DNA from: Rhodocyclales bacterium
GTDB taxonomy: Bacteria; Pseudomonadota; Gammaproteobacteria; Burkholderiales; Rhodocyclaceae
DNA length: 64,000 bases
Reading direction: 5' to 3'
NCBI GenBank assembly: GCA_016235025.1
Contig: JACRMV010000004.1
Coordinates: 310,001 to 374,000 of the forward strand
Shown: in pieces, positions 25,621-35,077 of the stretch
Layout of the letters: the number at the start of each line of letters is the position of its first letter
Numbering within the stretch: position 1 is the stretch's first letter
Translations under genes and position numbers: made by a program
Notes under the pieces: model-generated
What the model saw: only the letters and a program-made list of their open reading frames with translations
The model's database searches: none
What the model was told of the DNA's origin: nothing

Positions 25621-25716
25621 GGGGTACCCCGAGTTGTTGTGGAATTATCGCAGGCTATTCGCGTTGTACCAGCTCTTCACACCGGCAGGCGAGTAGCAAT
25701 TAGGCGAGTAGCAATT
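25621..25716. repeat. GGGGTACCCC palindrome and a 15-bp tandem duplication upstream of the HD gene
   Basis: A perfect 10-bp palindrome at 25621-25630 abuts the Shine-Dalgarno of the HD gene. AGGCGAGTAGCAATT occurs twice head-to-tail at 25687-25701 and 25702-25716 without mismatch. Both lie in the presumed promoter/leader of the minus-strand gene. Confidence 0.8.
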
Positions 25717-25770
25717 TTGGTGCACACGAGTTCGGCGCTCTTTCGATTCTTTATGTAATGGCATGAAATG

Positions 25771-25799
25771 AAAAAAGCCCCGTGGATGGGGCTTTGTTG
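25771..25799 (-). terminator. Intrinsic terminator for yicC
   Basis: AAAGCCCC (25774-25781) and GGGGCTTT (25788-25795) form a perfect stem with a 6-base loop. The minus strand has a run of six T residues after it. It lies 35 bp behind the yicC stop. Confidence 0.8.
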
Positions 25800-25832
25800 G
25801 TTTTCTGCGCCGTCGTGCGACGGCGTGATTCT

Positions 25833-26708
25833 TTACTCCAGATTCTGTACCTGCTCGCGCATCTGCTCGATCAACAGCTTGAGTTCCAGCGCGATTACCG
25901 TGACCTGTGCGGAGACCGATTTCGAGGCCAGGGTGTTGGCTTCGCGGTTGAGCTCCTGCATCAGGAAATCCAGCCGTTTTCCCACCGCGCCGCCTTTTTC
26001 CAGCACGCGCTCGACTTCGTCGAGGTGCGTCGCCAGGCGCGCGATTTCCTCGGCGACATCGGTTTTGGCGGCAAAGACGCCGATTTCCTGGCGGATGCGC
26101 TCCTCGTCGAGGTTGGCTACCGCTTCGCGCAGCTTGGCGGCCAGGCGCTCGCGGTAATTTTCCAGCGCCGCCGGCAGCAGCGGCATGGCCGCAGCCACCT
26201 GTTCGCGCATGCGCGCAACGCAGGCCAGCAATACGTCAACGAGCTTGGCGCCCTCGCGTTCGCGGCTGGCGACGAATTCATCGAGCAGCGTGTTGAAGAG
26301 TTCCAGCGCCGCGCCTTGCAGGGTGTCGGCGGCAAGCGTGTCCTCGCCGAGCACGCCGGGCCAGCGCAGGACTTCGGCCACCGACAGCGGCTGCGCCTGC
26401 GGCAGGGCGGCGCGCACCGCCGTATCGAGCCGGCTCAACTCGGACAACAGCACCGGATTCGGCTGCCGCTCGCGCGCACTGCCACTTTGCGCCGGCTGCG
26501 CCAGCAGATAGCCACGACATTCGATCTTGCCGCGTGCGATGCGCTCGGTGATTTTTTCACGCAGCGGCATTTCGATGAAACGCAGGTCTTCGCCGAGACG
26601 AAAACCGATGTCGAGATAGCGCGAATTGACGCTCTTGATTTCAAGGTTGAGTGCGGCGCTGCCGAGGTCGCGGCTGGCGGCGGCATAGCCGGTCATGCTG
26701 TGGATCAT
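25833..26708 (-). CDS. yicC: YicC family protein (endoribonuclease-like)
   Basis: Conserved protein linked to RNA turnover. 291 residues beginning MIHSMTGYAAASRDLG, with LNLEIKSVNSRYLDIGFRLGEDLRFIE and the C-terminal DUF1732 region GKRLDFLMQELNREANTLASKS. The ATG at 26708 has AGGGA nine bases upstream and matches the family start; the longer frame adds 11 unconserved residues. Divergent from the kinase gene. Confidence 0.93.
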   Translation of the reverse strand: MIHSMTGYAAASRDLGSAALNLEIKSVNSRYLDIGFRLGEDLRFIEMPLREKITERIARGKIECRGYLLAQPAQSGSARERQPNPVLLSELSRLDTAVRAALPQAQPLSVAEVLRWPGVLGEDTLAADTLQGAALELFNTLLDEFVASREREGAKLVDVLLACVARMREQVAAAMPLLPAALENYRERLAAKLREAVANLDEERIRQEIGVFAAKTDVAEEIARLATHLDEVERVLEKGGAVGKRLDFLMQELNREANTLASKSVSAQVTVIALELKLLIEQMREQVQNLE

Positions 26709-26828
26709 GGAGTCATTCCCTGGAGGATAATGCTGCTGCAAAAAGCCACGGCCGCTGTTTCGACGCCAAGCTCTGGTTTACAGGGCACCGCCGAACAGCG
26801 AGAATCAGTGCAGTATAGCAATCCGACC

Positions 26829-27755
26829 ATGTCCGCCCCCGTCCCCACGCCCCTGCCCACCGGCTTCATGCTGGAAGGCTACCGCATCGAACGCCAGATT
26901 TCCTGTGGCGGGTTTTCCATCGTCTATCTCGCCCACGATGCGAACGAAATGCCGGTGGCGGTCAAGGAATACCTGCCGCAAACGCTGGCCCGGCGTGGCA
27001 GCGATGGCAGCCGCGTCGAACCGCTGGAAGACCATGAGGCGGAGTTCAACCGTGGCCTCGCCTGCTTTTTTGAAGAAGCCAGGGCGCTGAACATTCTTCA
27101 ACATGAGCATGTCGTGCGCGTACTGAACTTCTTTCGTGCCAACGACACGGCCTACATGGTGATGGAACTGGAGCGCGGACGCACCCTGCGTGACCACGTC
27201 CGCGTGCACCGGGGACGGCCAGGCGAAACAGCATTCCGCAGCCTGTTCAGCGGCCTGCTTGATGGCCTCGGCGCTGTGCATCAACAGGGCCTGCTGCATC
27301 TCGACATCAAGCCGGCCAACATCTGGCTGCGCTGCGACATGGCACCGGTGCTGCTCGATTTTGGCGCTGCACGCTTCGCGGTCGACATCGGCCCGCCAGC
27401 GCCGCGCGCGATGTACACGCCGGGCTACGCCGCCCCCGAGCAATACCATGGCGACTACACGCTGGGGCCATGGACCGACATCTATGCCGTCGGCGCCTGC
27501 ATGTACGCAACGCTGGCCAAGTCGGCGCCGCAAGCCGCCGATGCGCGGCTGATCGACGATCAACTGGCGCCGGCACGGCAGCGCTTTTCCGATCACTATC
27601 CGCCGCGCCTGCTGGTCGCCATCGACGAGTGTCTGCGGCTCGATCCGGCACGCCGCCCGCCGAGCGCCGAGGCGCTCAAGAGCGCGCTCGCCAACGCCGC
27701 CAGCAGTGGCTGGTCAGCCTGGGTCAGAACCCTGCGCAATCGCCTGCAATCCTGA
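26829..27755 (+). CDS. Serine/threonine protein kinase
   Basis: Hanks-type kinase. 308 residues: glycine loop [23 protein letters not shown] (catalytic Lys), catalytic loop [19 protein letters not shown], and an APE-like YAAPEQY. The domain ends near residue 290 with no membrane segment or sensor domain, so it is probably soluble. The usual partner PP2C phosphatase gene between kinase and rph is absent here. Start ATG 26829 is the first Met near the glycine loop; the upstream in-frame extension overlaps yicC and is not family-like. Confidence 0.88.
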   Translation: MSAPVPTPLPTGFMLEGYRIERQISCGGFSIVYLAHDANEMPVAVKEYLPQTLARRGSDGSRVEPLEDHEAEFNRGLACFFEEARALNILQHEHVVRVLNFFRANDTAYMVMELERGRTLRDHVRVHRGRPGETAFRSLFSGLLDGLGAVHQQGLLHLDIKPANIWLRCDMAPVLLDFGAARFAVDIGPPAPRAMYTPGYAAPEQYHGDYTLGPWTDIYAVGACMYATLAKSAPQAADARLIDDQLAPARQRFSDHYPPRLLVAIDECLRLDPARRPPSAEALKSALANAASSGWSAWVRTLRNRLQS

Positions 27756-27778
27756 TTTCTCAACCCGCGAAAACACTC

Positions 27779-28519
27779 ATGAACCAAATCACACCTGTCA
27801 TCCCGCGCAACGGACGCCCTGCCGACCAGCTGCGCCCGCTGAAAATCACCCGCCAGTACACGCGCCATGCCGAAGGCAGCGTGCTGGTCGAGTTCGGTGA
27901 CACCAAAGTGCTGTGCACCGCCAGCGTCGAGGAATCGGTGCCGCCCTTCCTGCGCGGCAAGGGCGCCGGCTGGGTCACCGCCGAATACGGCATGCTGCCG
28001 CGCTCGACGCACACCCGCAGCGCACGCGAAGCCGCCAAGGGCAAGCAGTCCGGCCGCACCCAGGAAATCCAGCGCCTGATCGGCCGCTCGCTGCGCGCCG
28101 TGACCGATCTGACCGCGCTGGGCGAACGCCAGATCACACTCGATTGCGATGTCCTGCAGGCCGATGGCGGCACGCGCTGCGCCTCGATTACAGGCGCCTG
28201 CGTGGCCTTGCACGATGCGCTGGCGACGCTGGTAGCCAGCGGCAAGCTCGCCGCGCATCCGCTGCGCGAGTTGGTCGCTGCGGTGTCGGTCGGCATCGTG
28301 GGTGGTGAACCCCGGCTCGATCTCGATTACACCGAGGATTCGGCCTGCGAGACCGACATGAACGTGGTGATGACGGAAAGCGGCGGACTGATCGAAGTGC
28401 AGGGCACGGCCGAAGGCGCAGCTTTCTCGCGCGCCGAACTCGACGTCCTGCTGGAACTCGCCACGCAGGGCATCGGCGACATCGTCGCGGCGCAAAAGTC
28501 GGCGCTAGCGATACGGTGA
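27779..28519 (+). CDS. rph: Ribonuclease PH
   Basis: Phosphorolytic 3' trimming of tRNA precursors. 246 residues: [78 protein letters not shown] and [18 protein letters not shown]. The last codons ([10 protein letters not shown], stop) are written by a copy of the dispersed element. The usual family ending AAQ-R/K-x-AL is nevertheless preserved. Confidence 0.96.
   Translation: MNQITPVIPRNGRPADQLRPLKITRQYTRHAEGSVLVEFGDTKVLCTASVEESVPPFLRGKGAGWVTAEYGMLPRSTHTRSAREAAKGKQSGRTQEIQRLIGRSLRAVTDLTALGERQITLDCDVLQADGGTRCASITGACVALHDALATLVASGKLAAHPLRELVAAVSVGIVGGEPRLDLDYTEDSACETDMNVVMTESGGLIEVQGTAEGAAFSRAELDVLLELATQGIGDIVAAQKSALAIR
28494..28518 (+). repeat. Dispersed 25-bp element, copy 8 (3' end of rph)
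   Basis: AAAAGTCGGCGCTAG followed by CGATACGGTG; it supplies the last residues KSALAIR and most of the stop codon of rph. Confidence 0.8.
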
Positions 28520-28548
28520 ATGCGCGCTGATCTCGCGGTGGACTCCCT

Positions 28549-29139
28549 GTGAATAAACTCGTCCTGGCCTCCGGCAATGCCGGCAAGCTGCGTGAATTCG
28601 CGCAACTGCTTGCCCCGCTCGATTTCGAGGTACTGCCGCAGTCGGCGTTTTCCGTGCCGGAGGCCGAGGAACCGCATCCGACCTTTGTCGAGAATGCGCT
28701 GGCCAAGGCGCGGCATGCCGCGCGGCTCACCGGCTTGCCGGCGCTGGCCGACGATTCCGGGCTGGTGGTGCCGGCGCTGGACGGTGCGCCGGGGGTGCAT
28801 TCGGCGCGCTACGCCGGTGAACCGAAATCGGATCTGCGCAACAACGAAAAAATCCTGGCCGCGCTGGCGCACAGCGCCGACCGCCGCGCGCATTATGTCG
28901 CTGTGCTGGTGCTGCTGCGCTCGGCCGAGGATCCGCAGCCGCTGATCGCACATGGCGAGTGGTGGGGTGAGATCGCACTGCAGGCACGCGGCGAAGGCGG
29001 CTTTGGCTATGACCCGATCTTCCTTGTCCCCGATCTGGGCAAAACCGCCGCCGAACTCTCTGCCGAGGAAAAAAACCGTCGCTCGCATCGCGGCCAGGCG
29101 CTGCGCCAGCTTGTCGAACAGCTGCAATACGGCGCATGA
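28549..29139 (+). CDS. rdgB: dITP/XTP pyrophosphatase (RdgB/HAM1)
   Basis: Hydrolyses non-canonical purine nucleoside triphosphates. 196 residues from GTG 28549: KLVLASGNAGKLREFAQLL, TFVENALAKARHAARLTGLPALADDSGL, GAPGVHSARYAG, and the C-terminal GGFGYDPIFLVPDLGKTAAELSAEEKNRRSHRGQAL. Overlaps hemW by ATGA. Confidence 0.95.
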   Translation: MNKLVLASGNAGKLREFAQLLAPLDFEVLPQSAFSVPEAEEPHPTFVENALAKARHAARLTGLPALADDSGLVVPALDGAPGVHSARYAGEPKSDLRNNEKILAALAHSADRRAHYVAVLVLLRSAEDPQPLIAHGEWWGEIALQARGEGGFGYDPIFLVPDLGKTAAELSAEEKNRRSHRGQALRQLVEQLQYGA

Positions 29140-30350
29140 CGAAACGCATCATCCCCATCAGCGCCGTCTCGCCACCGCCGAGTATTTCAAGCGGCAGCGC
29201 AGATTCGGGACTTGTCGCGCCGCCGCCCCTCGCGCTCTATATCCACTGGCCGTGGTGCGTGAAAAAATGTCCCTATTGCGACTTCAATTCGCACGAAGCG
29301 AAAAGCGGCATTGATGACGCCGCCTGGCTTGCGGCGCTGATTGCCGACCTCGAAGCCGCGCTGCCGCAGATATGGAACCGTCCGGTCGGCAGCCTCTTCA
29401 TCGGCGGCGGCACACCCAGCCTGATGCAGGGCGAAACGGCCGATGCGCTGTTGTCCGCGATTCGCATGCGCGTGCCCTTGCAGCCCGATGCCGAGATCAC
29501 GCTCGAAGCCAATCCGGGGACGGCGGAAGCGGAAAAATTCGCCGCCTTCCGCGCCGCCGGAGTGAACCGGCTCTCGCTCGGCATCCAGAGTTTCGCCGAC
29601 GAAAAATTACGTGCGCTGGGCCGCATCCACGACAGCCGCGAGGCGCAGGCCGCGATCGAACTGGCGCTCAGACATTTCGAGCGCGTCAATCTCGACCTGA
29701 TGTATGCGCTGCCTGGGCAGACGCTGGCCGAAGCCAGGCGCGATATCGACCGTGCAATTGCCAGCGGCGTGAGCCACCTCTCCGCCTATCACCTGACGCT
29801 GGAACCCAACACGCCGTTCCATCATGCGCCGCCGCCCCTGCCGGAGGACGACCTCGCCGCCGACATGCAGGAACTGATCGAGGAAGAACTCGCTGCGGCG
29901 GGTTTCGAGCATTACGAAACCTCGGCCTTCGCCAGGCCCGGCGAGCGCTGCCGGCACAACCTCAACTACTGGAATTTCGGCGACTACCTCGGCATCGGCC
30001 CCGGCGCCCACTCCAAGCTGTCGAACCATCAGCGCATCTGGCGCGAGGCGCGCCACCGCCATCCGCGCGCCTGGTTCGAGGGCGCGGCGCGCGGCGAGTT
30101 CATCAGCACCGCGCAGACCATCGCAGCGGCCGACCTGCCGGGTGAATTCATGATGAATGCCTTGCGCCTGTGCGACGGTTTCCCGCTGCGGCTGTTCAGC
30201 GAGCGCACCGGTCTGCCGCTCGCCGCAATCGAAAAGTCGGCGCTGACGGCACGGCGCGAGGGCCTGCTGGAAATCGCCGATGACCAGGTCAAGCCTACGC
30301 CCAAGGGCCAGCGCTTCCTCAACCGCCTGCTGCTGCTGTTCCTGCAATGA
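29136..30350 (+). CDS. hemW: Radical SAM heme chaperone HemW
   Basis: Heme chaperone related to HemN (older name: oxygen-independent coproporphyrinogen oxidase-like). 404 residues: a non-conserved 25-residue N-terminal stretch, LYIHWPWCVKKCPYCDFNSHE with the CX3CX2C iron-sulfur site, GGGTPSLM, EANPGTAE, NRLSLGIQSF, and the HemW C-terminal domain ending NRLLLLFLQ. A dispersed-repeat copy encodes EKSALTARR near residue 367 with no visible disturbance of the domain. Confidence 0.93.
   Translation: MTKRIIPISAVSPPPSISSGSADSGLVAPPPLALYIHWPWCVKKCPYCDFNSHEAKSGIDDAAWLAALIADLEAALPQIWNRPVGSLFIGGGTPSLMQGETADALLSAIRMRVPLQPDAEITLEANPGTAEAEKFAAFRAAGVNRLSLGIQSFADEKLRALGRIHDSREAQAAIELALRHFERVNLDLMYALPGQTLAEARRDIDRAIASGVSHLSAYHLTLEPNTPFHHAPPPLPEDDLAADMQELIEEELAAAGFEHYETSAFARPGERCRHNLNYWNFGDYLGIGPGAHSKLSNHQRIWREARHRHPRAWFEGAARGEFISTAQTIAAADLPGEFMMNALRLCDGFPLRLFSERTGLPLAAIEKSALTARREGLLEIADDQVKPTPKGQRFLNRLLLLFLQ
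30232..30256 (+). repeat. Dispersed 25-bp element, copy 9 (in hemW)
   Basis: AAAAGTCGGCGCTGA followed by CGGCACGGCG; read in the KSAL frame. Confidence 0.8.
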
Positions 30351-30452
30351 GCCGGTGTTCCAGCGCACGGACGGAAATGGCAAAACGTGGCGGAAACCCG
30401 GTTCGAAGCGTATCGTTGACGCGGCTGTCCACGCACTGTCGAGGAGATCGCA

Positions 30453-30782
30453 ATGGAACGCAAACACACGTTTTTGATTCTGGTCGCGATTCCGGCTGCC
30501 TTGCTGCCGCTGTCCGGTGTTGCGGCCGACAATACCGCGCCGCCGGCAAAGCCGCCGGTGATCCGGGCGCCGCTGGCGCCGCCGCCGATCAACGACCTCA
30601 GCCGCGCCTACGAATTTCGCACCCGGCTCTCGGGCGACCCGCAATGCCAGCGTTTCGCCACCGATGCCGATGCCGTGTTCCTGCAAGGCGGACTTGATGA
30701 CACGCAGAAAATTTCCCGTCTCAAGGCCATCGCAGCTGCCGCCGGCGTAAACGGCTGCCTGGCTCCGGCAACGGCTTACTGA
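30453..30782 (+). CDS. Small exported protein of unknown function
   Basis: 109 residues: signal peptide 1-25 ([19 protein letters not shown]), a Pro/Ala-rich stretch to about 50, then a helical part with two cysteines (DPQCQRF, VNGCLAP) that could form a disulfide. GAGGAGAT lies six bases before the ATG. Not recognised. Its end overlaps the 3' end of trmB on the other strand by seven bases. Confidence 0.6.
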   Translation: MERKHTFLILVAIPAALLPLSGVAADNTAPPAKPPVIRAPLAPPPINDLSRAYEFRTRLSGDPQCQRFATDADAVFLQGGLDDTQKISRLKAIAAAAGVNGCLAPATAY

Positions 30783-31528
30783 GGCGCCCCGGCCGGCCGC
30801 TGGAAAATCACGTCCCACACGCCGTGGCCGAGGCGCAAGCCGCGCGTCTCGAACTTGGTTTGCGGCCGGTAGGCGGGGCGCGCGGCGAAGCCAGTGGCGG
30901 AATGCGCGGTGTTTTCCAGCAGCGGCTCGGCAGACAATACCGCCAGCATCTGCTCGGCATATTCCTGCCAGTCGGTGGCGCAGTGCAGATAGCCGCCGGG
31001 CGCCAGCCGTTCGGCCAGCAGATGGACGAACGGCGGCTGGATCAGGCGGCGCTTTTGCTGGCGCTTTTTCGGCCACGGATCGGGAAAGAAAATGTGGATG
31101 CCGGCCAGGCTCTGCGGCGGAATCATGTCGCGCACCACCTCGACGGCATCGTGCTGGATCACGCGCAGGTTGCCCAGCTCGCGGGTAACGATTTCCTTCA
31201 GCAGGCTGCCGACGCCGGGAGTGTGCACCTCGATGCCGAGGTAATCGTTGTCCGGCTGCGCGGCGGCAATGGCAGCGGTGGTTTCGCCCATGCCGCAGCC
31301 GATTTCGAGAATCTTCGGCCGCCTGTCGCCTGCCGTATCGCCTGCCGTATCGCCGAACACGGCCGTCAGGTCGAGTGGCGTCGGCTGGTACGGGATGCCG
31401 AAGCGCGGCATGCCTGTTTCATGAAAGCGCAATTGCGCGGCGGAGACGCGGCCCTGACGCAGGACAAAGCTGCGGATGTGGCCGCCGTGCGACGTGGCGG
31501 CCGCTTGTTCGTTGTTGGAATCACTCAT
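30776..31528 (-). CDS. trmB: tRNA (guanine-N7-)-methyltransferase TrmB
   Basis: Methylates G46 of tRNA. 250 residues from ATG 31528 (MSDSNNEQ). SAM site [38 protein letters not shown] and the TrmB catalytic motif [23 protein letters not shown] are present. The frame stays open further upstream because the long dispersed element there has no stop, but family homology begins after this ATG. It overlaps the upstream gene by eight bases and is last in the eight-gene run. Confidence 0.94.
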   Translation of the reverse strand: MSDSNNEQAAATSHGGHIRSFVLRQGRVSAAQLRFHETGMPRFGIPYQPTPLDLTAVFGDTAGDTAGDRRPKILEIGCGMGETTAAIAAAQPDNDYLGIEVHTPGVGSLLKEIVTRELGNLRVIQHDAVEVVRDMIPPQSLAGIHIFFPDPWPKKRQQKRRLIQPPFVHLLAERLAPGGYLHCATDWQEYAEQMLAVLSAEPLLENTAHSATGFAARPAYRPQTKFETRGLRLGHGVWDVIFQRPAGAPQ

Positions 31529-32330
31529 GCGGTATGGGAACTGTCTCAGAAGTCGGCGCGGGTGTGCTCTGCATGCCCGGATGCCCGCTACGCGGGGGGG
31601 CAACGACGGCCGGGGCGGGTTCAACGGGTGCTGCGGCCGCAGCGGGCACCGCAACGGGTGTGGCGGATTCTGCAACCGCCGGATTTGCCGGAACGGGTGG
31701 AACGGGCGCGGATACGGGAAGGTCCGGCGCATCGAAGGCGGCCGGATCGGCGAGCAGCTTGACGAGATCGTAGCGCGGCTTGTCCAGTACCTGAGTCAGG
31801 CTGGCACAAGCCACTTCCAGGGTGAACTGGCCAAGCGAGGGCGCGATATCGTCCTTGAGATTCAGCGCCCGCGTCAGATCGGGCCACTGCGCCTCGCCGG
31901 CACGCTCACCGAAATAGTAGCGGGAAAGCTCATGCACCACGGTCTCGATCGCCGCGGCTTGTTTCGCATGCCAGGCGGCGTAGGCGTCCTGCACCGCTGC
32001 GGATTGCGCGGGCAAATCGAGGCAGGCCGCCGCCAGCAGGGAAACGCCATGCGCCCGGCCGAACACGCGCTGGCGCACGAGAATTTCCGGCCGATCGACG
32101 GCATAGCCCTGGCGGCCGGGAAGAACGGCCAGCGGCTCTGCGGGCATGACAAGCTCAGCCGCTGCGCTTGAAGCAACCGGCACTGCGGACGGGGCGTCAA
32201 CATCCACCGGTGCCACAGCGGCCGGAACAGCCTCTGCACGGGGGATTTTCGGCTCGAATTCCCCGGCGCAGGTCACGGAAGCTGCGCTTGCCAGCACGCC
32301 GCAGAGAACGAGAGCAAAAATTCGTTTCAC
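31521..32330 (-). CDS. Exported protein of unknown function with repeat-derived C-terminus
   Basis: 269 residues: signal peptide 1-22 ([18 protein letters not shown]), an Ala/Pro/Val-rich linker to about 75, a helical core about 75-190 ([47 protein letters not shown]), another Ala/Pro linker, and a C-terminal end ([19 protein letters not shown]) written by the long form of the dispersed element. It overlaps thiG by four bases and trmB by eight. Function not recognised; probably periplasmic. Confidence 0.65.
   Translation of the reverse strand: MKRIFALVLCGVLASAASVTCAGEFEPKIPRAEAVPAAVAPVDVDAPSAVPVASSAAAELVMPAEPLAVLPGRQGYAVDRPEILVRQRVFGRAHGVSLLAAACLDLPAQSAAVQDAYAAWHAKQAAAIETVVHELSRYYFGERAGEAQWPDLTRALNLKDDIAPSLGQFTLEVACASLTQVLDKPRYDLVKLLADPAAFDAPDLPVSAPVPPVPANPAVAESATPVAVPAAAAAPVEPAPAVVAPPRSGHPGMQSTPAPTSETVPIPHE
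31548..31620 (+). repeat. Dispersed element, long-tail form (copy 10)
   Basis: AGAAGTCGGCGCGGG, then TGTGCTCTGCATGCCCGGA, TGCCCGCT and GGGGGGGCAACGACGG: the same tail as 5181-5252. It encodes the C-terminus of the minus-strand exported protein (STPAPTSE frame). Confidence 0.8.
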
Positions 32331-33130
32331 TTTGCGCCGCCGGGCCCGCCCACCAATCCCCCGAGCGGCGAACTGGGGCTCGCGGCATAAAACTTCCGTG
32401 CCATGCGCCCGGCCAGGAACGCCTCACGCCCGGCCTCCACCGCCTTCCTCATGGCGCTGGCCATCAGCACCGGATGTTGCGCGGCGGCAATGGCGGTGTT
32501 CATCAGCACGCCATCGCAGCCGAGCTCCATCGCAATCGCGGCATCCGATGCCGTACCGACGCCGGCGTCGACCAGCACCGGCACCCTGGCCTGCTCGATG
32601 ATGAGGCGCAGGTTCCACGGATTCAGGATGCCCATGCCGGAACCGATCAGGGATGCCAAAGGCATGATGGCGACGCAGCCGAGATCTTCCAGCATCTTCG
32701 CCTGCACCGGGTCGTCGGCGCAATACACCATCACCTGAAATCCATCCTGCACCAGCGTTTGCGCGGCTTTCAGGGTTTCCGGCATGTTCGGGAACAGCGT
32801 CTTTTGATCGCCCAGCACTTCCAGCTTGACCAGCGTGTGGCCATCGAGCAGTTCGCGCGCCAGGCGCAGGGTGCGCACGGCTTCTTCGGCGGTATAGCAA
32901 CCGGCGGTGTTGGGCAGGATCGTGAACCGGTCCGCCGGCAACACCTCCAGCAGCGAGGGCTGGCCGGGCTCCTGGCCGATATTCACGCGGCGGATCGCCA
33001 CCGTGACGATCTGGGCGCCGGAGGCGTCGATGGCTGCGCGGGTCTCGGCGAAATCCTTGTATTTGCCAGTGCCGACCAGCAGGCGCGAGGTGTAGGCCGT
33101 GCCGGCGATGACGAGTGGGTCTGGGTTCAT
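32327..33130 (-). CDS. thiG: Thiazole synthase ThiG
   Basis: Builds the thiazole phosphate ring of thiamine from deoxyxylulose phosphate, dehydroglycine and ThiS thiocarboxylate. 267 residues: [51 protein letters not shown] (Schiff-base Lys region), [45 protein letters not shown]. Downstream of thiS with a 17-bp gap. Confidence 0.95.
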   Translation of the reverse strand: MNPDPLVIAGTAYTSRLLVGTGKYKDFAETRAAIDASGAQIVTVAIRRVNIGQEPGQPSLLEVLPADRFTILPNTAGCYTAEEAVRTLRLARELLDGHTLVKLEVLGDQKTLFPNMPETLKAAQTLVQDGFQVMVYCADDPVQAKMLEDLGCVAIMPLASLIGSGMGILNPWNLRLIIEQARVPVLVDAGVGTASDAAIAMELGCDGVLMNTAIAAAQHPVLMASAMRKAVEAGREAFLAGRMARKFYAASPSSPLGGLVGGPGGAK

Positions 33131-33147
33131 GGTCTGGGTTGAATGAG

Positions 33148-33348
33148 TTAGCCGCCGCCAACGGCGATGACGATTTCGATGCGGTCGCCGCTGGCGAGCC
33201 GGGTTTCAGCATGGCGGCTTTTGGGTACGATCTCGCCGTTGCGTTCCACCGCCACGCGCTTGCCGGCGAGATCACGAGCGGCGAGCAGATCGGCCACCGT
33301 GGGCGAGGCGGCGAAGTGCTGTACTTCACCATTGATGAAAATTTCCAT
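33148..33348 (-). CDS. thiS: Sulfur carrier protein ThiS
   Basis: Ubiquitin-like carrier that delivers sulfur as a C-terminal thiocarboxylate. 66 residues with the required C-terminal Gly-Gly (AVGGG, end) and the pattern [37 protein letters not shown]. Nine bases behind the ABC permease gene. Confidence 0.93.
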   Translation of the reverse strand: MEIFINGEVQHFAASPTVADLLAARDLAGKRVAVERNGEIVPKSRHAETRLASGDRIEIVIAVGGG

Positions 33349-33357
33349 GCGCCGATT

Positions 33358-34137
33358 TTACTTCAGCAGCCGGCGCCGGGTCAGCCGTAATGCGATGCCG
33401 AAGGCGACGATGGAAATGATCAGCAAGGCGGCCAGATGCAACAGCATGTCGTGCGGTACAAAGCCAGTCAGCAGCGGCCGCACCAGCGCCACGGCGTGGG
33501 TCAGCGGCAGCCAGGCGGCAACCGCCTGCACTACGGAAGGCAACTGTTGCGGCGGGAAAAAGACACCGCACAACAACATCATCGGGGTGATGAACAGCGT
33601 GAAGTAGTACATGAAAAAGTCATATGAGGGCGCCAGCGCCGTGACGATCAGCCCCAGCGCGGCGAAGGCCAGTCCAGTCAGGAAGATCACCGGCAGCGCC
33701 CACAGCGCCAGCGGCGAGGCGACGTAGCCGAGCAGTGCGATCACCAGCAAAATGGCGGCGCCGGAGAGCGTTGACTTGGCCGCCGCCCACAACCATTCAC
33801 CGGCCAGCACGTCGTCGAGCGAGACCGGCGCATTCATGATCGCCTCCCAGGTTCGCTGCACGTGCATGCGCGAGAAGCTGGAGTACAGGGCCTCGAACGA
33901 TGCCGCATTCATGGTCGAGGCGCACACCATACCGGTCGCCAGGAACGCGATGTAAGGCACGCCGGCGACCTGCGGCAACAGGCTGCTCAAGCCATAGCCG
34001 AGACCGAACAGATAGATCAGCGGATCGGCCAGATTGCCCAGCAGCGAGGGAATCGCCAGCTTGCGCCAAACCAGGAAATTGCGCCGCCAGACAGCCAGGG
34101 CGCGCAGTGAGAGGCGGGGCAGCGCAGTCGGGTTCAT
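33358..34137 (-). CDS. ABC-2 type permease (NodJ-like)
   Basis: Membrane subunit of an exporter. 259 residues from ATG 34137: six hydrophobic segments, with the family motifs FLVWRKLAIPSLLGNLADPLIYLFGLGYGLS, FEALYSSFSRMHVQRTWEAIMNAPVSLDDVLAGE and ALAPSYDFFMYYFTLFITPMMLLCGVFFP. One base separates it from the ATPase gene. Substrate unknown; the NodIJ relation suggests a small glycan or lipid-linked molecule, but that is weak. Confidence 0.88.
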   Translation of the reverse strand: MNPTALPRLSLRALAVWRRNFLVWRKLAIPSLLGNLADPLIYLFGLGYGLSSLLPQVAGVPYIAFLATGMVCASTMNAASFEALYSSFSRMHVQRTWEAIMNAPVSLDDVLAGEWLWAAAKSTLSGAAILLVIALLGYVASPLALWALPVIFLTGLAFAALGLIVTALAPSYDFFMYYFTLFITPMMLLCGVFFPPQQLPSVVQAVAAWLPLTHAVALVRPLLTGFVPHDMLLHLAALLIISIVAFGIALRLTRRRLLK

Positions 34138-34138
34138 C

Positions 34139-35077
34139 TCAATCACGCAACTCGCGCCCGGTGAGCTTGAGGAACACGTCTTCCAGATTTGCCGGCCGGT
34201 GCAATGTCCGCAGCGCTGGCTGCCCGGCCAGATGATCCAGCAAGGGAGCCGCCGCATCGACGTAGCAGAATGCCGTTTCGCCGCTGACTTCGACGCGATG
34301 TGAAAAGCGTCCGCCCTCGCGTGCCGCCCAGCCCGGTGCATCCTCCCCGTAAACTTCCACCACTTCGGCTTCGATATGCGCGCGAATCAGCTCGCGCGGC
34401 GCTCCTTCGCAGACCGTGCGGCCATTGTCGATGATCGCCAGACGCTGGCACAGGCGCTCCGCCTCGTCCATGAAATGCGTCGTCAGCAGGATCGTCTTGC
34501 CCTGCGTCAGCAATTGCTTCAGGCGTTCCCAGATCAGATGCCGCGCCTGCGGATCGAGGCCGGTGGTCGGCTCGTCGAGGATCAGCAGTTCCGGATCGTT
34601 GACCAGCGCGCGGGCCAGCGTCAGCCGCCGCTTCATGCCGCCGGAGAGGACGCGGATGCTTGTCTGCTCCTTGCCCGCCAGCCCGGCGAAATCGAGCAGG
34701 GCGGGAATCTTCGGCTTCAGCACGGCGTCGCGAATACCAAAGTAACGGCCATACACCAGCAGGTTTTCGGCCACGGTGAAATCAGGGTCGAGGTTGTCGA
34801 ACTGCGGCACCACGCCGACGTTCATGCGCGCCTCGCGTGCATGCTCAGGGGCCGGCAGGCCGGCCAGCATGACCTCGCCGGCATCGGGCGTGGTGAGCCC
34901 GAGGCAGCAGCGCAACGTGGTGGTCTTGCCGGCGCCGTTGGGACCGAGCAGGCCGTAGCATTCGCCGCGCCGCAAGCTGAAATTCAGGCCGGCGACGACT
35001 TCCCGACCGTCATAGGACTTGTGCAGGTTGCGAACGACCAGCGGCGAACCCAGTGGCAAACCCGGCGGGGCGTTCAC
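34139..35077 (-). CDS. ABC transporter ATP-binding protein (NodI-like)
   Basis: Energises the adjacent permease. 312 residues, start GTG 35077 overlapping the hydrolase stop. Walker [11 protein letters not shown], signature [34 protein letters not shown] including Walker B, switch His in [15 protein letters not shown]. The C-terminal about 90 residues form the NodI-type extension. Confidence 0.93.
   Translation of the reverse strand: MNAPPGLPLGSPLVVRNLHKSYDGREVVAGLNFSLRRGECYGLLGPNGAGKTTTLRCCLGLTTPDAGEVMLAGLPAPEHAREARMNVGVVPQFDNLDPDFTVAENLLVYGRYFGIRDAVLKPKIPALLDFAGLAGKEQTSIRVLSGGMKRRLTLARALVNDPELLILDEPTTGLDPQARHLIWERLKQLLTQGKTILLTTHFMDEAERLCQRLAIIDNGRTVCEGAPRELIRAHIEAEVVEVYGEDAPGWAAREGGRFSHRVEVSGETAFCYVDAAAPLLDHLAGQPALRTLHRPANLEDVFLKLTGRELRD

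Noticed and set aside
27518-27545. AAGTCGGCGCCGCAAGCCGC in the kinase gene
   Set aside because: No A-tract before it and no ACGGCG tail; encodes kinase-like [10 protein letters not shown]. Treated as chance similarity.
31529-31732. N-terminal extension of the trmB frame
   Set aside because: Open only because the long dispersed element and neighbour gene lack stops in this frame; low-complexity Pro/Arg-rich and not part of TrmB.
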